The position numbers and the translations under genes are program-made. Positions 17,269-25,483 of a DNA stretch of 28,939 bases are shown here, one piece after another (the first letter of the stretch is position 1; each line of letters begins with the position of its first letter). The notes beneath the pieces were generated by a model. That model did not search any database and was not told the origin of the DNA. It was given only the letters and a program-made list of their open reading frames with translations. The stretch covers positions 1 through 28,939 of the forward strand of contig JAIKWN010000216.1 of the NCBI GenBank assembly GCA_024684665.1, in the 5' to 3' direction. The stretch comes from Clostridiales bacterium. GTDB lineage: Bacteria; Bacillota_A; Clostridia; Christensenellales; Aristaeellaceae.

Positions 17269-18396
17269 ATGCCCGGCAGACTTGGCATTGTCGCTTTGGA
17301 ATCTGCGATGCGGATCGGCAGTCGCGTGGACAGCATCCTCTCGGAGTGGAGGGGCGGGGAGCATTTCCTGATCGGCTGCGAGTGCCCGCGCTTTGCGAGC
17401 GGGGAGGCTAAGGGGATTCTGAAGGAATCCGTCCGCGAAAGGGATCTGTACATCCTCGTGGACATATGCAACTCGTCCCTGACATACCGCATGAACGGGC
17501 AGTTGAACCGCATGTCCCCGGACGACCATTATCAGGACCTGAAGCGGGTGATCGCCGCGGCAGGGGGGAAGGCGGGCCGGATCACGGTTGTAATGCCTTT
17601 CCTCTATGAGGGAAGGCAGCACCGCAAGACAGGTCGTGAATCGCTGGACTGCGCCGTCATGCTGCGGGAGCTGGAAAACATGGGTGTGCATGGGATCGTG
17701 ACGTTTGATGCGCATGATCCGCGCATGCAGAATGTGGTGCCCCTTTCCGGAATCGAGAATATCTCACCGGCGCTGCAGTTCACACAGGCCCTGCTTACCG
17801 AATACGAAGATATCAGAATCGACGGGGAGCATCTCATGTTTGTGGCGCCGGACGAGGGTGCGACGGAGCGGGTCGTGTTCCTCGCGACTCTCTTTGGCGT
17901 CAATATTGGCATGTTCTATAAACGACGGGATTACACCCGGATCGTGGACGGAACGAACCCCATCATTTCCCACGATTTCTGTGGCAGCGGTGTGGCGGGG
18001 AAGGACGTGATCGTTGTCGATGACATGATTGCATCGGGTGGAAGCGTCCTGGATGTGGCAAGGCAACTGAAGGACCGGGGCGCAGCCCGCGTGTTCGTGT
18101 TTGCAACCTTCGGCCTTTTCTCAAGCGGCCTCAAGAAGATCGATCAGGCTTATGAGGCCGGTGATTTCGACCGGATCTTCACGACCAACCTGGTGTATCA
18201 GTCCCCGGAGATCCTGGCAAGACCTTATTATTTCAGCGTCAGCATGAACCGCTACATTGCAGCCATTATCGACACGATGAACCGCGGCGGTTCGCTGGAG
18301 AAGCTGACCAAGCCGGCAGCCAGAGTCCGGGATATGATTTCCCTGTACCAGAAAGAAGACCAGACCCGTGAAACTGCGGTGGCGCGAAAGGAGTGA
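17269..18396 (+). CDS. Divergent ribose-phosphate pyrophosphokinase (PRPP synthetase)
   Basis: A 375-residue protein of the PRPP synthetase family, which makes PRPP from ribose 5-phosphate and ATP for nucleotide, His and Trp synthesis. The PRPP-binding loop VIVVDDMIASGGS (247-259) and FDAHDPRMQN (146-155) are well conserved. The region corresponding to the PYARQDRK ATP loop reads PFLYEGRQHRKTGRES (110-125), and the N-terminal GE motif is SGEAKG. It is about 60 residues longer than the usual 310-320. AAAGGAGGGA precedes the ATG. Its position behind a PII-like protein and before an ABC transporter is unlike that of a housekeeping prs next to glmU, so it may be a second, specialised copy. The substitutions leave activity uncertain. 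Confidence 0.85.
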   Translation: MPGRLGIVALESAMRIGSRVDSILSEWRGGEHFLIGCECPRFASGEAKGILKESVRERDLYILVDICNSSLTYRMNGQLNRMSPDDHYQDLKRVIAAAGGKAGRITVVMPFLYEGRQHRKTGRESLDCAVMLRELENMGVHGIVTFDAHDPRMQNVVPLSGIENISPALQFTQALLTEYEDIRIDGEHLMFVAPDEGATERVVFLATLFGVNIGMFYKRRDYTRIVDGTNPIISHDFCGSGVAGKDVIVVDDMIASGGSVLDVARQLKDRGAARVFVFATFGLFSSGLKKIDQAYEAGDFDRIFTTNLVYQSPEILARPYYFSVSMNRYIAAIIDTMNRGGSLEKLTKPAARVRDMISLYQKEDQTRETAVARKE

Positions 18397-19757
18397 GAAC
18401 TACGACGACGTTAACTCTGTTTAGCACCGTGTTTCTATATTCAGAAGGGATTCGCGGAGCAGTCCTCTGTGCCCTTTATCTCGTTGGCCTCTGGAAGATC
18501 TTTGAGAAATCGGGGGTTTCCGGAAAATGGGTGCTCGTGCCCTGTGCGAGGGAATATTTCCTCGCCAAATGCGCCGGGCGGGAACCGGAAGGACGTGTGA
18601 CCAGCGTTACGGCGTTTATCCTGCTGATCATACGGGTTCTGTCCAGCCAGGCTTTGAAGAATCTGGTCAATCGCCCCCGTGGGGATGCTCTCGGCCTTAT
18701 GCTGGACGTGTTTGAGATTACGGTAGGGATTGTGTTTTTCGTGTATGCCATCCGCGTTTATGCCGGCCTGTGCGACGTCTACGGGCGAAAAAAGCGCTGG
18801 ATCGTGCTCTGGTGCTTTACGGATTTTCTCGCCGCGCTGATCTGGGGTTTCTCGGACAAATACCAGCCCGCGTGGCGCGTGGAGGAAATGCGGGAAGAAT
18901 TCTCGCGCGTGGCTTCCCATGGGAATGCTGCGGTGATCGATAAGGGACTGACTGTAAACCTGAAAGAACGGTCGGTTATGGAATTCTTTCAGAAGAAGAT
19001 CCTTCTCAGAAATATTCATCTCAGCATTCCGCAGGGGCACATGGTTCTGCTCCTTGGTGGAAGCGGCGCCGGAAAGACGACTTTTCTGAATGCCATTACC
19101 GGTTATGAGAAGGCAAATGCAGAAGTTATGCTGAACGGGAACAACCTCTATACGCAGTATAAAAAAATGCAGTATGAGATAGGCTTTGTCCCCCAGCAGG
19201 AACTGATGCGGGGCAAGGATACCATACAGGCTACGCTGACGGACGCTTCAAAGCTCCGGATGCCCATGGATGTCCCTGCGGAGGACCGCAGAAAGCGCGT
19301 GGATGAGGTCATGGAGATCTTCGGTCTCCTTCCATCCCGTTCGCATCTGGTCGAAAAGCTTTCAGGCGGACAGAAAAAGCGTGTGTCGATTGCGATGGAG
19401 TTCATTCCGAATCCGCTGCTGTTCATTCTGGACGAGCCGGATTCCGGACTGGACGGCGTGATGGCGCGGGAGCTCATGCAGCAGCTCCGGAAAATCGCCG
19501 ATCAGGGCCGGATCGTAATTGTCATCACGCATACGCCGGACCGGGTGGTGGATCTCTTTGACGACGTGATCGTCCTGGCAAAGGACGACAGGCGGGTCGG
19601 CCGTCTGGCTTTCTACGGACCGATCCCCGAGGCACGCGCCTTCTTCGGCCGGGAGAAGATGGAAGAGATCGTGAAGTGCATCAACGGGAAGGCCGTCGGC
19701 GGCGAAGGCCGTGCTGAGGAATTCATTGCGAAGTATGCGGAGGTGCGCCATGGCTGA
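18393..19757 (+). CDS. Fusion of an N-terminal membrane domain with an ABCG-like ABC ATPase
   Basis: A 454-residue protein. Residues 15-155 hold three or four hydrophobic segments resembling the small DUF5684-type membrane domain (WKIFEKSGVSGKWVLVPC at 34-51). Residues 185-450 are a complete ABC ATPase: Walker A GGSGAGKT (222-229), Q-loop near 268, signature LSGGQKKR (323-330), Walker B LLFILDEPD (342-350) followed by SGLD, and switch His380. The ATPase resembles the ABCG/White type, often used in export. The GTG at 18393 overlaps the prs stop by four bases, but GAAAGGAG directly abuts it, so a slightly later start is possible. The permease overlaps the 3-prime end by eight bases, so the two surely form one transporter. 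Confidence 0.85.
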   Translation: MRTTTTLTLFSTVFLYSEGIRGAVLCALYLVGLWKIFEKSGVSGKWVLVPCAREYFLAKCAGREPEGRVTSVTAFILLIIRVLSSQALKNLVNRPRGDALGLMLDVFEITVGIVFFVYAIRVYAGLCDVYGRKKRWIVLWCFTDFLAALIWGFSDKYQPAWRVEEMREEFSRVASHGNAAVIDKGLTVNLKERSVMEFFQKKILLRNIHLSIPQGHMVLLLGGSGAGKTTFLNAITGYEKANAEVMLNGNNLYTQYKKMQYEIGFVPQQELMRGKDTIQATLTDASKLRMPMDVPAEDRRKRVDEVMEIFGLLPSRSHLVEKLSGGQKKRVSIAMEFIPNPLLFILDEPDSGLDGVMARELMQQLRKIADQGRIVIVITHTPDRVVDLFDDVIVLAKDDRRVGRLAFYGPIPEARAFFGREKMEEIVKCINGKAVGGEGRAEEFIAKYAEVRHG

Positions 19758-21015
19758 AAGCAGGATACCGGCTGTTCGCCGGCTGAGGCTCCGCCACCGG
19801 GGACGGGGCGCACAGGTTATCATTTATCTGGGTAAGCTCCTGCGGATGTTCGTCTATCAGAACGACTGGAAAGTGCTGCCCATGTCGGCTTTCATCGCGG
19901 GGCTTGTGGGCATGGTCATCCGCAGGCGTTTCTTCATCAGCATGGAAGGCACGCTGATGGGCTCGTTCGCCATGGTGTGCGTGGCCATCTGGAATGGATG
20001 TTTCAATTCCATTCAGGTAATCTGCCGTGAGCGGGATATCATCAAGCGGGAGCATCGTTCCGGCATGCATATCTCCTCCTATGTCCTTTCCCATATGCTG
20101 TATCAGGCGCTGCTTTGCCTGTTGCAGACGGGCGTAACCATGTATGTGACGCGGCTTGTCGGCGTGCAGTATCCAAAGGCAGGGCTGTTTACCCCCTGGC
20201 TGATCGTGGACATGGGCATCTCCGTATTTCTGATTTCGTATGCATCGGATATGCTCTCCCTCTGGGTGTCCTCGCTGGCGCGCACCACGACGACCGCTAT
20301 GACAGTTATGCCGTTCGTGCTTATCTTTCAGCTGGTCTTCTCCGGCGGCATGCTGAGCCTGCCGGCATGGAGCAAACCCTTTACGTATTTCACCATTTCA
20401 AACTACGGCCTTAAGACCATCGCTTCTCAGGCGGATTACAATTCGCAGCCCCTTGTGACGGCGTGGAATACGCTTGCCGGCATGAAAGATCAGAAAGTCC
20501 ATGTTGCCGTGACCCTTGGTCAGGCACTCGATTTCCTGAAAGACGGACAGCACCCGATGCTGGAAGAATTCCGGAAAACGCTGCTGTACGACCAGACACG
20601 GAATCCGGGCGCAGCGGATAGGATCAAGACCATACGCGAGACGCTGGAAGACGTCCTGCAGATGAAAGATCCGGCCCATTCCGAGCTGGGGAAGCACTAT
20701 CTGGAACAGTACGTCGTCGAACGCATGACGGTCGGGGAACTGCTGGAAAAGCTGGCGGCGGAACCGAACGTGATCGCAAACCGGGATAAGACATACACCG
20801 TCGACACGACAGTTCGCGAGCTGCTGACGCTTGCCGGCGAGGAACGCACGCGGGAGCTGATTGAGACGAAGAGCGCGGAAGCCAGCCGGGTCGAGGCTTA
20901 TGAGAATTCTATGGAGAATATCTTATATTACTGGCTTCGCCTTGTTGCGTTTGCTATTGCCTTTGCTGCCCTGGCGGTCATTACCCTGGAATTTATTGAT
21001 CACGATAAACGGTAG
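19750..21015 (+). CDS. ABC-2/ABCG-type transporter permease
   Basis: A 421-residue membrane subunit with a six-helix ABC-2 plan: helices near 42-58, 66-83, 110-135, 150-168, 182-203 and the last near 395-415. The stretch CRERDIIKREHRSGMH (92-107) between helices two and three is the coupling element typical of ABCG transporters (E-x(5)-RE). About 190 residues (210-395), largely charged and helical, separate helices five and six, where ABCG proteins have an extracellular loop; this loop is unusually long and may be a receptor-like domain. The ATG at 19750 has GGAGGTG upstream and overlaps the ATPase gene by eight bases. The cargo is unknown; the exported SH3b proteins downstream carry their own signal peptides and are not obvious cargo. 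Confidence 0.85.
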   Translation: MAESRIPAVRRLRLRHRGRGAQVIIYLGKLLRMFVYQNDWKVLPMSAFIAGLVGMVIRRRFFISMEGTLMGSFAMVCVAIWNGCFNSIQVICRERDIIKREHRSGMHISSYVLSHMLYQALLCLLQTGVTMYVTRLVGVQYPKAGLFTPWLIVDMGISVFLISYASDMLSLWVSSLARTTTTAMTVMPFVLIFQLVFSGGMLSLPAWSKPFTYFTISNYGLKTIASQADYNSQPLVTAWNTLAGMKDQKVHVAVTLGQALDFLKDGQHPMLEEFRKTLLYDQTRNPGAADRIKTIRETLEDVLQMKDPAHSELGKHYLEQYVVERMTVGELLEKLAAEPNVIANRDKTYTVDTTVRELLTLAGEERTRELIETKSAEASRVEAYENSMENILYYWLRLVAFAIAFAALAVITLEFIDHDKR

Positions 21016-21075
21016 GGATAAAACCGGGCAGGGAACGCGTCTCAAGAACAGCATTTATATAGGGAGGCTTTGTTG

Positions 21076-21882
21076 ATGAAAAAACTGACGATTTTGCTGC
21101 TGGTCCTGGCGATATGCCTCTGCGGGACTGCAATGGCGGAAGATGCGGGTGAACGGGGCGATGCGCTTGTCGGAACCCTCGTGGACGGCGTTTACGAGGT
21201 TCGCATTCCCTGTACCCAGGAAGAGGCGAACCGTTGGACAGCTGAGGATCCGGGCAAAGAAGACGGTGTCGTTTCCCTTGAATCCGCCGCGTGGGAGAAC
21301 GGAGCTTTAATCGCCCGCTATTCCCCTGTTGGTGACGGAGAACAGACCGTCAGGATCCTGCGTTATGACGATCTGCTGGCGGCGAAAGAAGTCTATACCT
21401 TTGATATCCTGGTGAAAAACGGTGCGATACAGGAGGTGCCCGGCGGTTCTTATGCCGCAGCACCTTCGGATGACGAACTTGAGCCCCATCTTTCTGGCGA
21501 ATGGCTGCAGGAGGAAACCCAGTGGGAAAGCATGTTCGTCAGCCGCAATCCGGAGGGCGGATGGGATATTGAAATCCTGTCCCCAATCAGCCATGCGGCG
21601 GCGGTGTTCCTGGGACGCTTCTCCTATGACTGCTACGAAGATGCGCTGATCTGCATGGACGGCAAGCTCTATGAGGCACCCATCACGGACGACGAGACGG
21701 AGAGCGGACTCGGAAAGCTGCTTGCGGAGGACCTTCAGGCGCGGATCGCGTTCGAAGCTGGGGAGAGCGAGGATGCGCTTCGCCTCGTGGTTTTCACCGA
21801 CATGCATGAATTCTCACCTGTTCCCTTTGTTCGGGTGGAAGCGTTTGGCGGAGTTTTGCCGGAAGAACAGCCGGAGCTGTAA
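21076..21882 (+). CDS. Exported protein of unknown function, possible chagasin-like domain
   Basis: A 268-residue protein with a clear signal peptide (MKKLTILLL ... AMA, cleavage before Glu-Asp near residue 21). I do not recognise the mature part with certainty. Residues 30-115 look like a small beta sandwich: a VRIPC strand, a WTAED turn, LIARYSPVG, GEQTVRILRY and YTFDILVKNG. The order and spacing are reminiscent of chagasin-type (I42) protease-inhibitor folds, but the NPTTG loop is absent. Residues 130-265 form a second domain rich in acidic and aromatic residues. The start ATG has GGGAGG upstream. It is the first of eight exported proteins in a row and follows the ABC permease after 60 bases. 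Confidence 0.75.
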   Translation: MKKLTILLLVLAICLCGTAMAEDAGERGDALVGTLVDGVYEVRIPCTQEEANRWTAEDPGKEDGVVSLESAAWENGALIARYSPVGDGEQTVRILRYDDLLAAKEVYTFDILVKNGAIQEVPGGSYAAAPSDDELEPHLSGEWLQEETQWESMFVSRNPEGGWDIEILSPISHAAAVFLGRFSYDCYEDALICMDGKLYEAPITDDETESGLGKLLAEDLQARIAFEAGESEDALRLVVFTDMHEFSPVPFVRVEAFGGVLPEEQPEL

Positions 21883-21906
21883 ATCTCATTTGAGGGGGAA
21901 GAAGAG

Positions 21907-23154
21907 ATGAAACGAAGAGCTTTCCTGATCCTGCTGCTGGCGCTGCTTCTGTGCGCTGCGGGAGGAAGTGCCGCACGGGCGCGGTATCTGGCGACGGATG
22001 GAGATACGGCTTTTCATACCCGTCATCTTTCGATGCACATCGGGGATGAGAGCTGCCGGGCCAGCGGGAACTATCTGAAAGTGCGACGCTCCGCCAGTGG
22101 AAACGGTGCCATCGTCGGCCATGTGGAACAGGCGGATCTTCTGCGCCTTCTGTCGCTGGACGGAAACTGGGCGAGAATCCAGGTGCTTTTCAGTGCGGAT
22201 ACCAGCCCGGATTCCTGGCCGGGCCTCACGGGATGGGTGGATGCGTCCTATCTGGAGTGCGGCTGCGAGGAGCGGGCTTACTATGGTGGATATACGGACG
22301 CGATCCAGGGAGGGGAGATCCTCTCCGGTGGTGTGAACCTCCGGGAGCTGCCCTCCATGAGCAGCCGGAGTCTCGGAAAATGCACGCGGGGTGAGCGCGT
22401 CCGCGTGCTGGGGCGCTACGTTTCAGGTTCTTATGTCTTTTACCGGGTTGTGCGCTCCGGCGGACAGAACGGCTTCGTCAGTGACAACTACCTGGCGATC
22501 GGGGGAACTGGTCCCCGGTTCTCCTACGATTCCGGCTCCGGTTCCTACGGCGGATCTTCCTACGATCCATATGCGGGTTCAGGATCCTCCTCCACCTCCT
22601 ACGGGGGTGGTGAAGTGCGGGCGACGACAGGGCAATTGCGGGTCCGTCAATCCCCTGGAGGAGAGGTAATCGGCCACATCTCTTCCCAGGATACCCTGCA
22701 GCTGCTTGAGCGCTCCGGGAGTTGGGCACGCATCCGTGTGACTGCCGCACGCTCCTGGTATGACGATTGCTATACGGGATTGACTGGCTGGGTGAGCACG
22801 GATTACCTGTCCTTTGGTTCTTCTTCACACGGCTCATCCTCCGGGAGTTCTTCTTCCGGCGGGTACGGCGCTTCGTTCGTTGGAAACTACTCTTCATCTG
22901 ATGGAAACACCCTGACCATTCGCAGGAGCGGCAGCGGCTACAGCTGCGAACTCGGCATTTACCGCCTGACCTCAATCAACGGCTACGGCAGTGACCGGGG
23001 CGGCTGGCTGGACATGACGGGCTCCGATGCTTCCGGCAACGCCATCCGTTTTGTGATTACCATGCTCTCTGACGGTGGTGTTATGGTTTCGATTACGGAT
23101 ACCAGCTGGATGTATCTTTCAAACGGAGAGACGTTTACCTTCCGGCGGAAATGA
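21907..23154 (+). CDS. Exported triple SH3b protein with C-terminal beta-barrel-like domain
   Basis: A 415-residue secreted protein. After the signal peptide (MKRRAFLILLLALLL ... AARA) it has three bacterial SH3 domains at about 56-118 (YLKVRRSAS ... GWVDASYL), 140-197 (VNLRELPS ... GFVSDNYL) and 238-305 (LRVRQSPGG ... GWVSTDYL). A Ser/Gly/Tyr-rich linker separates domains two and three and a Ser/Gly linker follows the third. The last 90 residues (FVGNYSSSDGNTLTI ... WMYLSNGETFTF) form a compact beta-rich domain that resembles lipocalin-like modules of gut clostridial exported proteins. SH3b domains commonly bind peptidoglycan or proteins; no catalytic domain is present. The gene starts 24 bases after its neighbour with GAGGGGGAAG upstream. 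Confidence 0.85.
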   Translation: MKRRAFLILLLALLLCAAGGSAARARYLATDGDTAFHTRHLSMHIGDESCRASGNYLKVRRSASGNGAIVGHVEQADLLRLLSLDGNWARIQVLFSADTSPDSWPGLTGWVDASYLECGCEERAYYGGYTDAIQGGEILSGGVNLRELPSMSSRSLGKCTRGERVRVLGRYVSGSYVFYRVVRSGGQNGFVSDNYLAIGGTGPRFSYDSGSGSYGGSSYDPYAGSGSSSTSYGGGEVRATTGQLRVRQSPGGEVIGHISSQDTLQLLERSGSWARIRVTAARSWYDDCYTGLTGWVSTDYLSFGSSSHGSSSGSSSSGGYGASFVGNYSSSDGNTLTIRRSGSGYSCELGIYRLTSINGYGSDRGGWLDMTGSDASGNAIRFVITMLSDGGVMVSITDTSWMYLSNGETFTFRRK

Positions 23155-23224
23155 CGGAAAACGGGATGTCAGATAAAAAAACGTATGTTGCGCAAAAATA
23201 CCCCTATTTTTTGACCAATAAATA

Positions 23225-23233
23225 TGTTATAAT
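23225..23233 (+). promoter_or_regulatory. Extended -10 promoter before the SH3b-GYTF gene
   Basis: TGTTATAAT at 23225-23233 is a perfect TATAAT with the TG extension, 57 bases before the ATG at 23291, in a local AT-rich stretch of a GC-rich region. A TTGACC stands only 11 bases upstream of it, too close to serve as its -35. Confidence 0.6.
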
Positions 23234-23290
23234 TTTTGCCACGCATAAAAACAGACCCAAATTCGGAAAAAATGCAAGGAGGAAAAAGTG

Positions 23291-24118
23291 ATGAACCTGA
23301 GAAAAATGCTGGGTATCCTGCTGGTGTTTACCCTGCTGATCCCCATGGCCGCCTTTGCGGAGGATGTGCCAGAGGCGGAAAGCATCCTCGAAGCTGACTA
23401 CAGCGGATTCCGCCAGGTGGAACCCCACGTGGAATACGTGAAGCCACCCTTCCCCGGCGGATTTGTGAACCTCCGCTGGGCCCCCAGTGGCGACGCTGCC
23501 GTTCAGCATCGTATGAACGATGGCGACGAGTTGATCGTTTACGCGAAGGACGCCTCTTGGGCGCAGGTGATGGACACCGAGAGTGGTTTCATCGGCTTTG
23601 TCAGGAGTGAATTCCTGACGGAGAAGGAACCGGAGCTTGTCGCGGAAGTGACAGAGAACACGGAAGGCGTTGAGAAGGCCTTCGTCGACTTCGACATCAA
23701 GATGGACAGCATCCCGGAAGGATATACCTTTGAGACCGAGGAGCGGGGCGGAAGCCTGAACGCGACCTTCATGCCCGACGATCCTACCGCGGTATCCGTC
23801 TATGTTTCAGTTACCTACAGCCCGATCTTCGCGGGACGCACGGTGACGAAGGACATCAGCGAGGAAGAGATGAACGCTGCCCGCGAGGTTCTCACGGCGG
23901 ATTACAACGATCCCCAGATTGAAATCCGCGAGACGGAACATGGAACGGCGCTCTTCGTTGTGACTGAGGGCGATGCCCAGACCGACTATGCCGATATGAT
24001 CAGCGTGTGGCAGGGCTATGTCTTCCGCATCGACCTGCAGAAGCCGACGGAACTGACGGATGCGGACTATGACATTGCTACGAAGATCGCAAGCGATATG
24101 TGGGTCATCGAGGAGTAA
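23291..24118 (+). CDS. Exported SH3b-GYTF domain fusion protein
   Basis: A 275-residue secreted protein: signal peptide (1-23, ending AAFA), one SH3b domain at 45-110 of a distinct subtype (GGFVNLRWAPSGD ... WAQVMDT ... GFIGFVRSEFL), an acidic linker, and a C-terminal domain at 130-275. That domain begins IPEGYTFE and ends SDMWVIEE, and is homologous to the whole mature proteins encoded at 26166 and 28469; I call it the GYTF domain and do not recognise it as a named family. The ATG at 23291 is favoured over the GTG before it because AAGGAGG lies seven bases upstream. It appears to have its own extended -10 promoter. The fusion suggests that separate SH3b and GYTF proteins in this cluster work together. 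Confidence 0.82.
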   Translation: MNLRKMLGILLVFTLLIPMAAFAEDVPEAESILEADYSGFRQVEPHVEYVKPPFPGGFVNLRWAPSGDAAVQHRMNDGDELIVYAKDASWAQVMDTESGFIGFVRSEFLTEKEPELVAEVTENTEGVEKAFVDFDIKMDSIPEGYTFETEERGGSLNATFMPDDPTAVSVYVSVTYSPIFAGRTVTKDISEEEMNAAREVLTADYNDPQIEIRETEHGTALFVVTEGDAQTDYADMISVWQGYVFRIDLQKPTELTDADYDIATKIASDMWVIEE

Positions 24119-24154
24119 GCGCTTTTGCGGAACAGCTGAAACGGAGGAAAGACT

Positions 24155-25483
24155 ATGAAAACAAAACGGAGTTGGCTGCTTCTGGCGCTGCTCCTCGCGG
24201 TGCTGCTCCCGGTCGTTGCTTTCGCGTATAATTTCCCACCTACGCACAAATGCCCTGTCTGTAAAGCGGTTTCGAATATCATCGACGGCGAGGCGCCGAC
24301 CTGCACGTCAGCAGGCTGGGCGAGCTACCGCTGCTATCGCACAGAGGCCTGCGGCGTTTTCAAGGTTAAGCTGAAGAAGCTCGGCCACAAATGGGTGAAA
24401 TACGACGAGAAGAAGCCGACCTGCACAGGAAACGGCTATAAGAAGTATTACTGCTCCCGCTGCAATGCGGAGAAGACGGATAAGGTCAACGCTCTGGGAC
24501 ACGACTGGGGCAACTGGCACATCACGAGGAACAAGACCTGCACTACGGACGGCCTCAAATGGCACGAGTGCAGAAGATGCGGTCGCTATGAGGAGCAGGT
24601 CATCCGGGCGAGCCACGAGTGGAGCCCCTGGCAGACTCTCTATGAGCCGACCTGCACCGAAGCGGGCAGAAAGACCCATACCTGTTACGTCTGCGGCCTC
24701 GTGCGGGAACAGGAGATTCCGGCGCTTGGCCACCAGATGACAAAGTGGAAGCTGACGAAAAAGGCTACCTGTCTGGAGGAAGGCGAGCGCACCCGCACCT
24801 GCACGCGCTGCGGCTATGTGGAAACGCAGTACATCGAAAAGCTGAAGCATAATTGGGGCAGCTGGCAGACCACCACTAAGGCGGGCTGCGAAACCCCGGG
24901 CGAGCAGACCCGTACCTGCAGCCGCTGCAAGTCAAAGGAGACGCGGCCGACAGACGCGCTGGGACATAAGTGGGGAACCGCGAGGGTAACGCTCAAGGCC
25001 ACCTGCACGGAACCCGGCGAGAAGACGAGAACCTGCCAGCGCTGCAAAGCTACTACTTCCGAGGAAACAAGTCCCCTTGGACATACCTGGGGCAAATGGA
25101 CGACGGACGTGAAGCCTACCTGCGAGGATGAAGGCACCCAGGTGCATACCTGCGCCCGCTGCAAGGAAAAGGAATACCGCCCCGTCGAAGCCCTCGGACA
25201 TAAGTGGGGCAACTGGAAAGTGCTGACAAAGGCAACCTGCGATACGGACGGCGAGCGTGTACGCACCTGCAGCCGCTGCAAGGCAGAAGATCACGAGATC
25301 ATCCCGGCCACCGGACACGAGTTTTCCGACTGGCGGCGGGATAAGGACGGGGTCAATTACCACCTCTGCAAAAAATGCGGCTATCGCGAAACCGAGGCGG
25401 AATACCAGAACCGGATCTCCCAAAACTGGGCCACGCCGGAACCCGCGGATGCGGAAGGCAAGGACGGCAACGGTGTCGGCTGA
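24155..25483 (+). CDS. Exported cysteine-rich tandem-repeat protein (39-residue CxxC repeats)
   Basis: A 442-residue protein with a signal peptide (1-24, ending VAFA) and then almost nothing but repeats. Eight full units of 38-39 residues lie at 77-386, each with a GH-x-W start, a TC in the middle and a TC-x-RC pair (three Cys per unit). A degenerate unit precedes them (33-76) and a shortened unit with only CKKC follows (387-420). Paired CxxC and nearby His resemble zinc-ribbon knuckles; similar units occur in many gut clostridial surface proteins without known function. Metal binding or disulfides are both possible. There is no sortase motif or membrane anchor at the C-terminus. GGAGG precedes the ATG and the gene follows the SH3b-GYTF gene after 36 bases. 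Confidence 0.83.
   Translation: MKTKRSWLLLALLLAVLLPVVAFAYNFPPTHKCPVCKAVSNIIDGEAPTCTSAGWASYRCYRTEACGVFKVKLKKLGHKWVKYDEKKPTCTGNGYKKYYCSRCNAEKTDKVNALGHDWGNWHITRNKTCTTDGLKWHECRRCGRYEEQVIRASHEWSPWQTLYEPTCTEAGRKTHTCYVCGLVREQEIPALGHQMTKWKLTKKATCLEEGERTRTCTRCGYVETQYIEKLKHNWGSWQTTTKAGCETPGEQTRTCSRCKSKETRPTDALGHKWGTARVTLKATCTEPGEKTRTCQRCKATTSEETSPLGHTWGKWTTDVKPTCEDEGTQVHTCARCKEKEYRPVEALGHKWGNWKVLTKATCDTDGERVRTCSRCKAEDHEIIPATGHEFSDWRRDKDGVNYHLCKKCGYRETEAEYQNRISQNWATPEPADAEGKDGNGVG
24383..25312 (+). repeat. Eight in-frame tandem repeats of about 117 bases
   Basis: This is the DNA of the eight full 38-39-residue units of the Cys-rich protein. Units share the pattern GH-W ... TC ... GE ... RTC-x-RC at protein level but are clearly diverged at DNA level, which points to an old expansion kept by selection and not to a recent copying event. 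The best-conserved units are the fifth to ninth of the protein (about 24728-25312). Confidence 0.8.

Noticed and set aside
23213..23233. TTGACC followed by TATAAT as a two-part promoter
   Set aside because: The spacer is only 11 bases, far from the required 16-18. The TATAAT is kept as an extended -10 element instead.
24383..25312. Regular repeats suggestive of a CRISPR array
   Set aside because: The period of about 117 bases, the in-frame protein conservation and the absence of identical short repeats show coding repeats.
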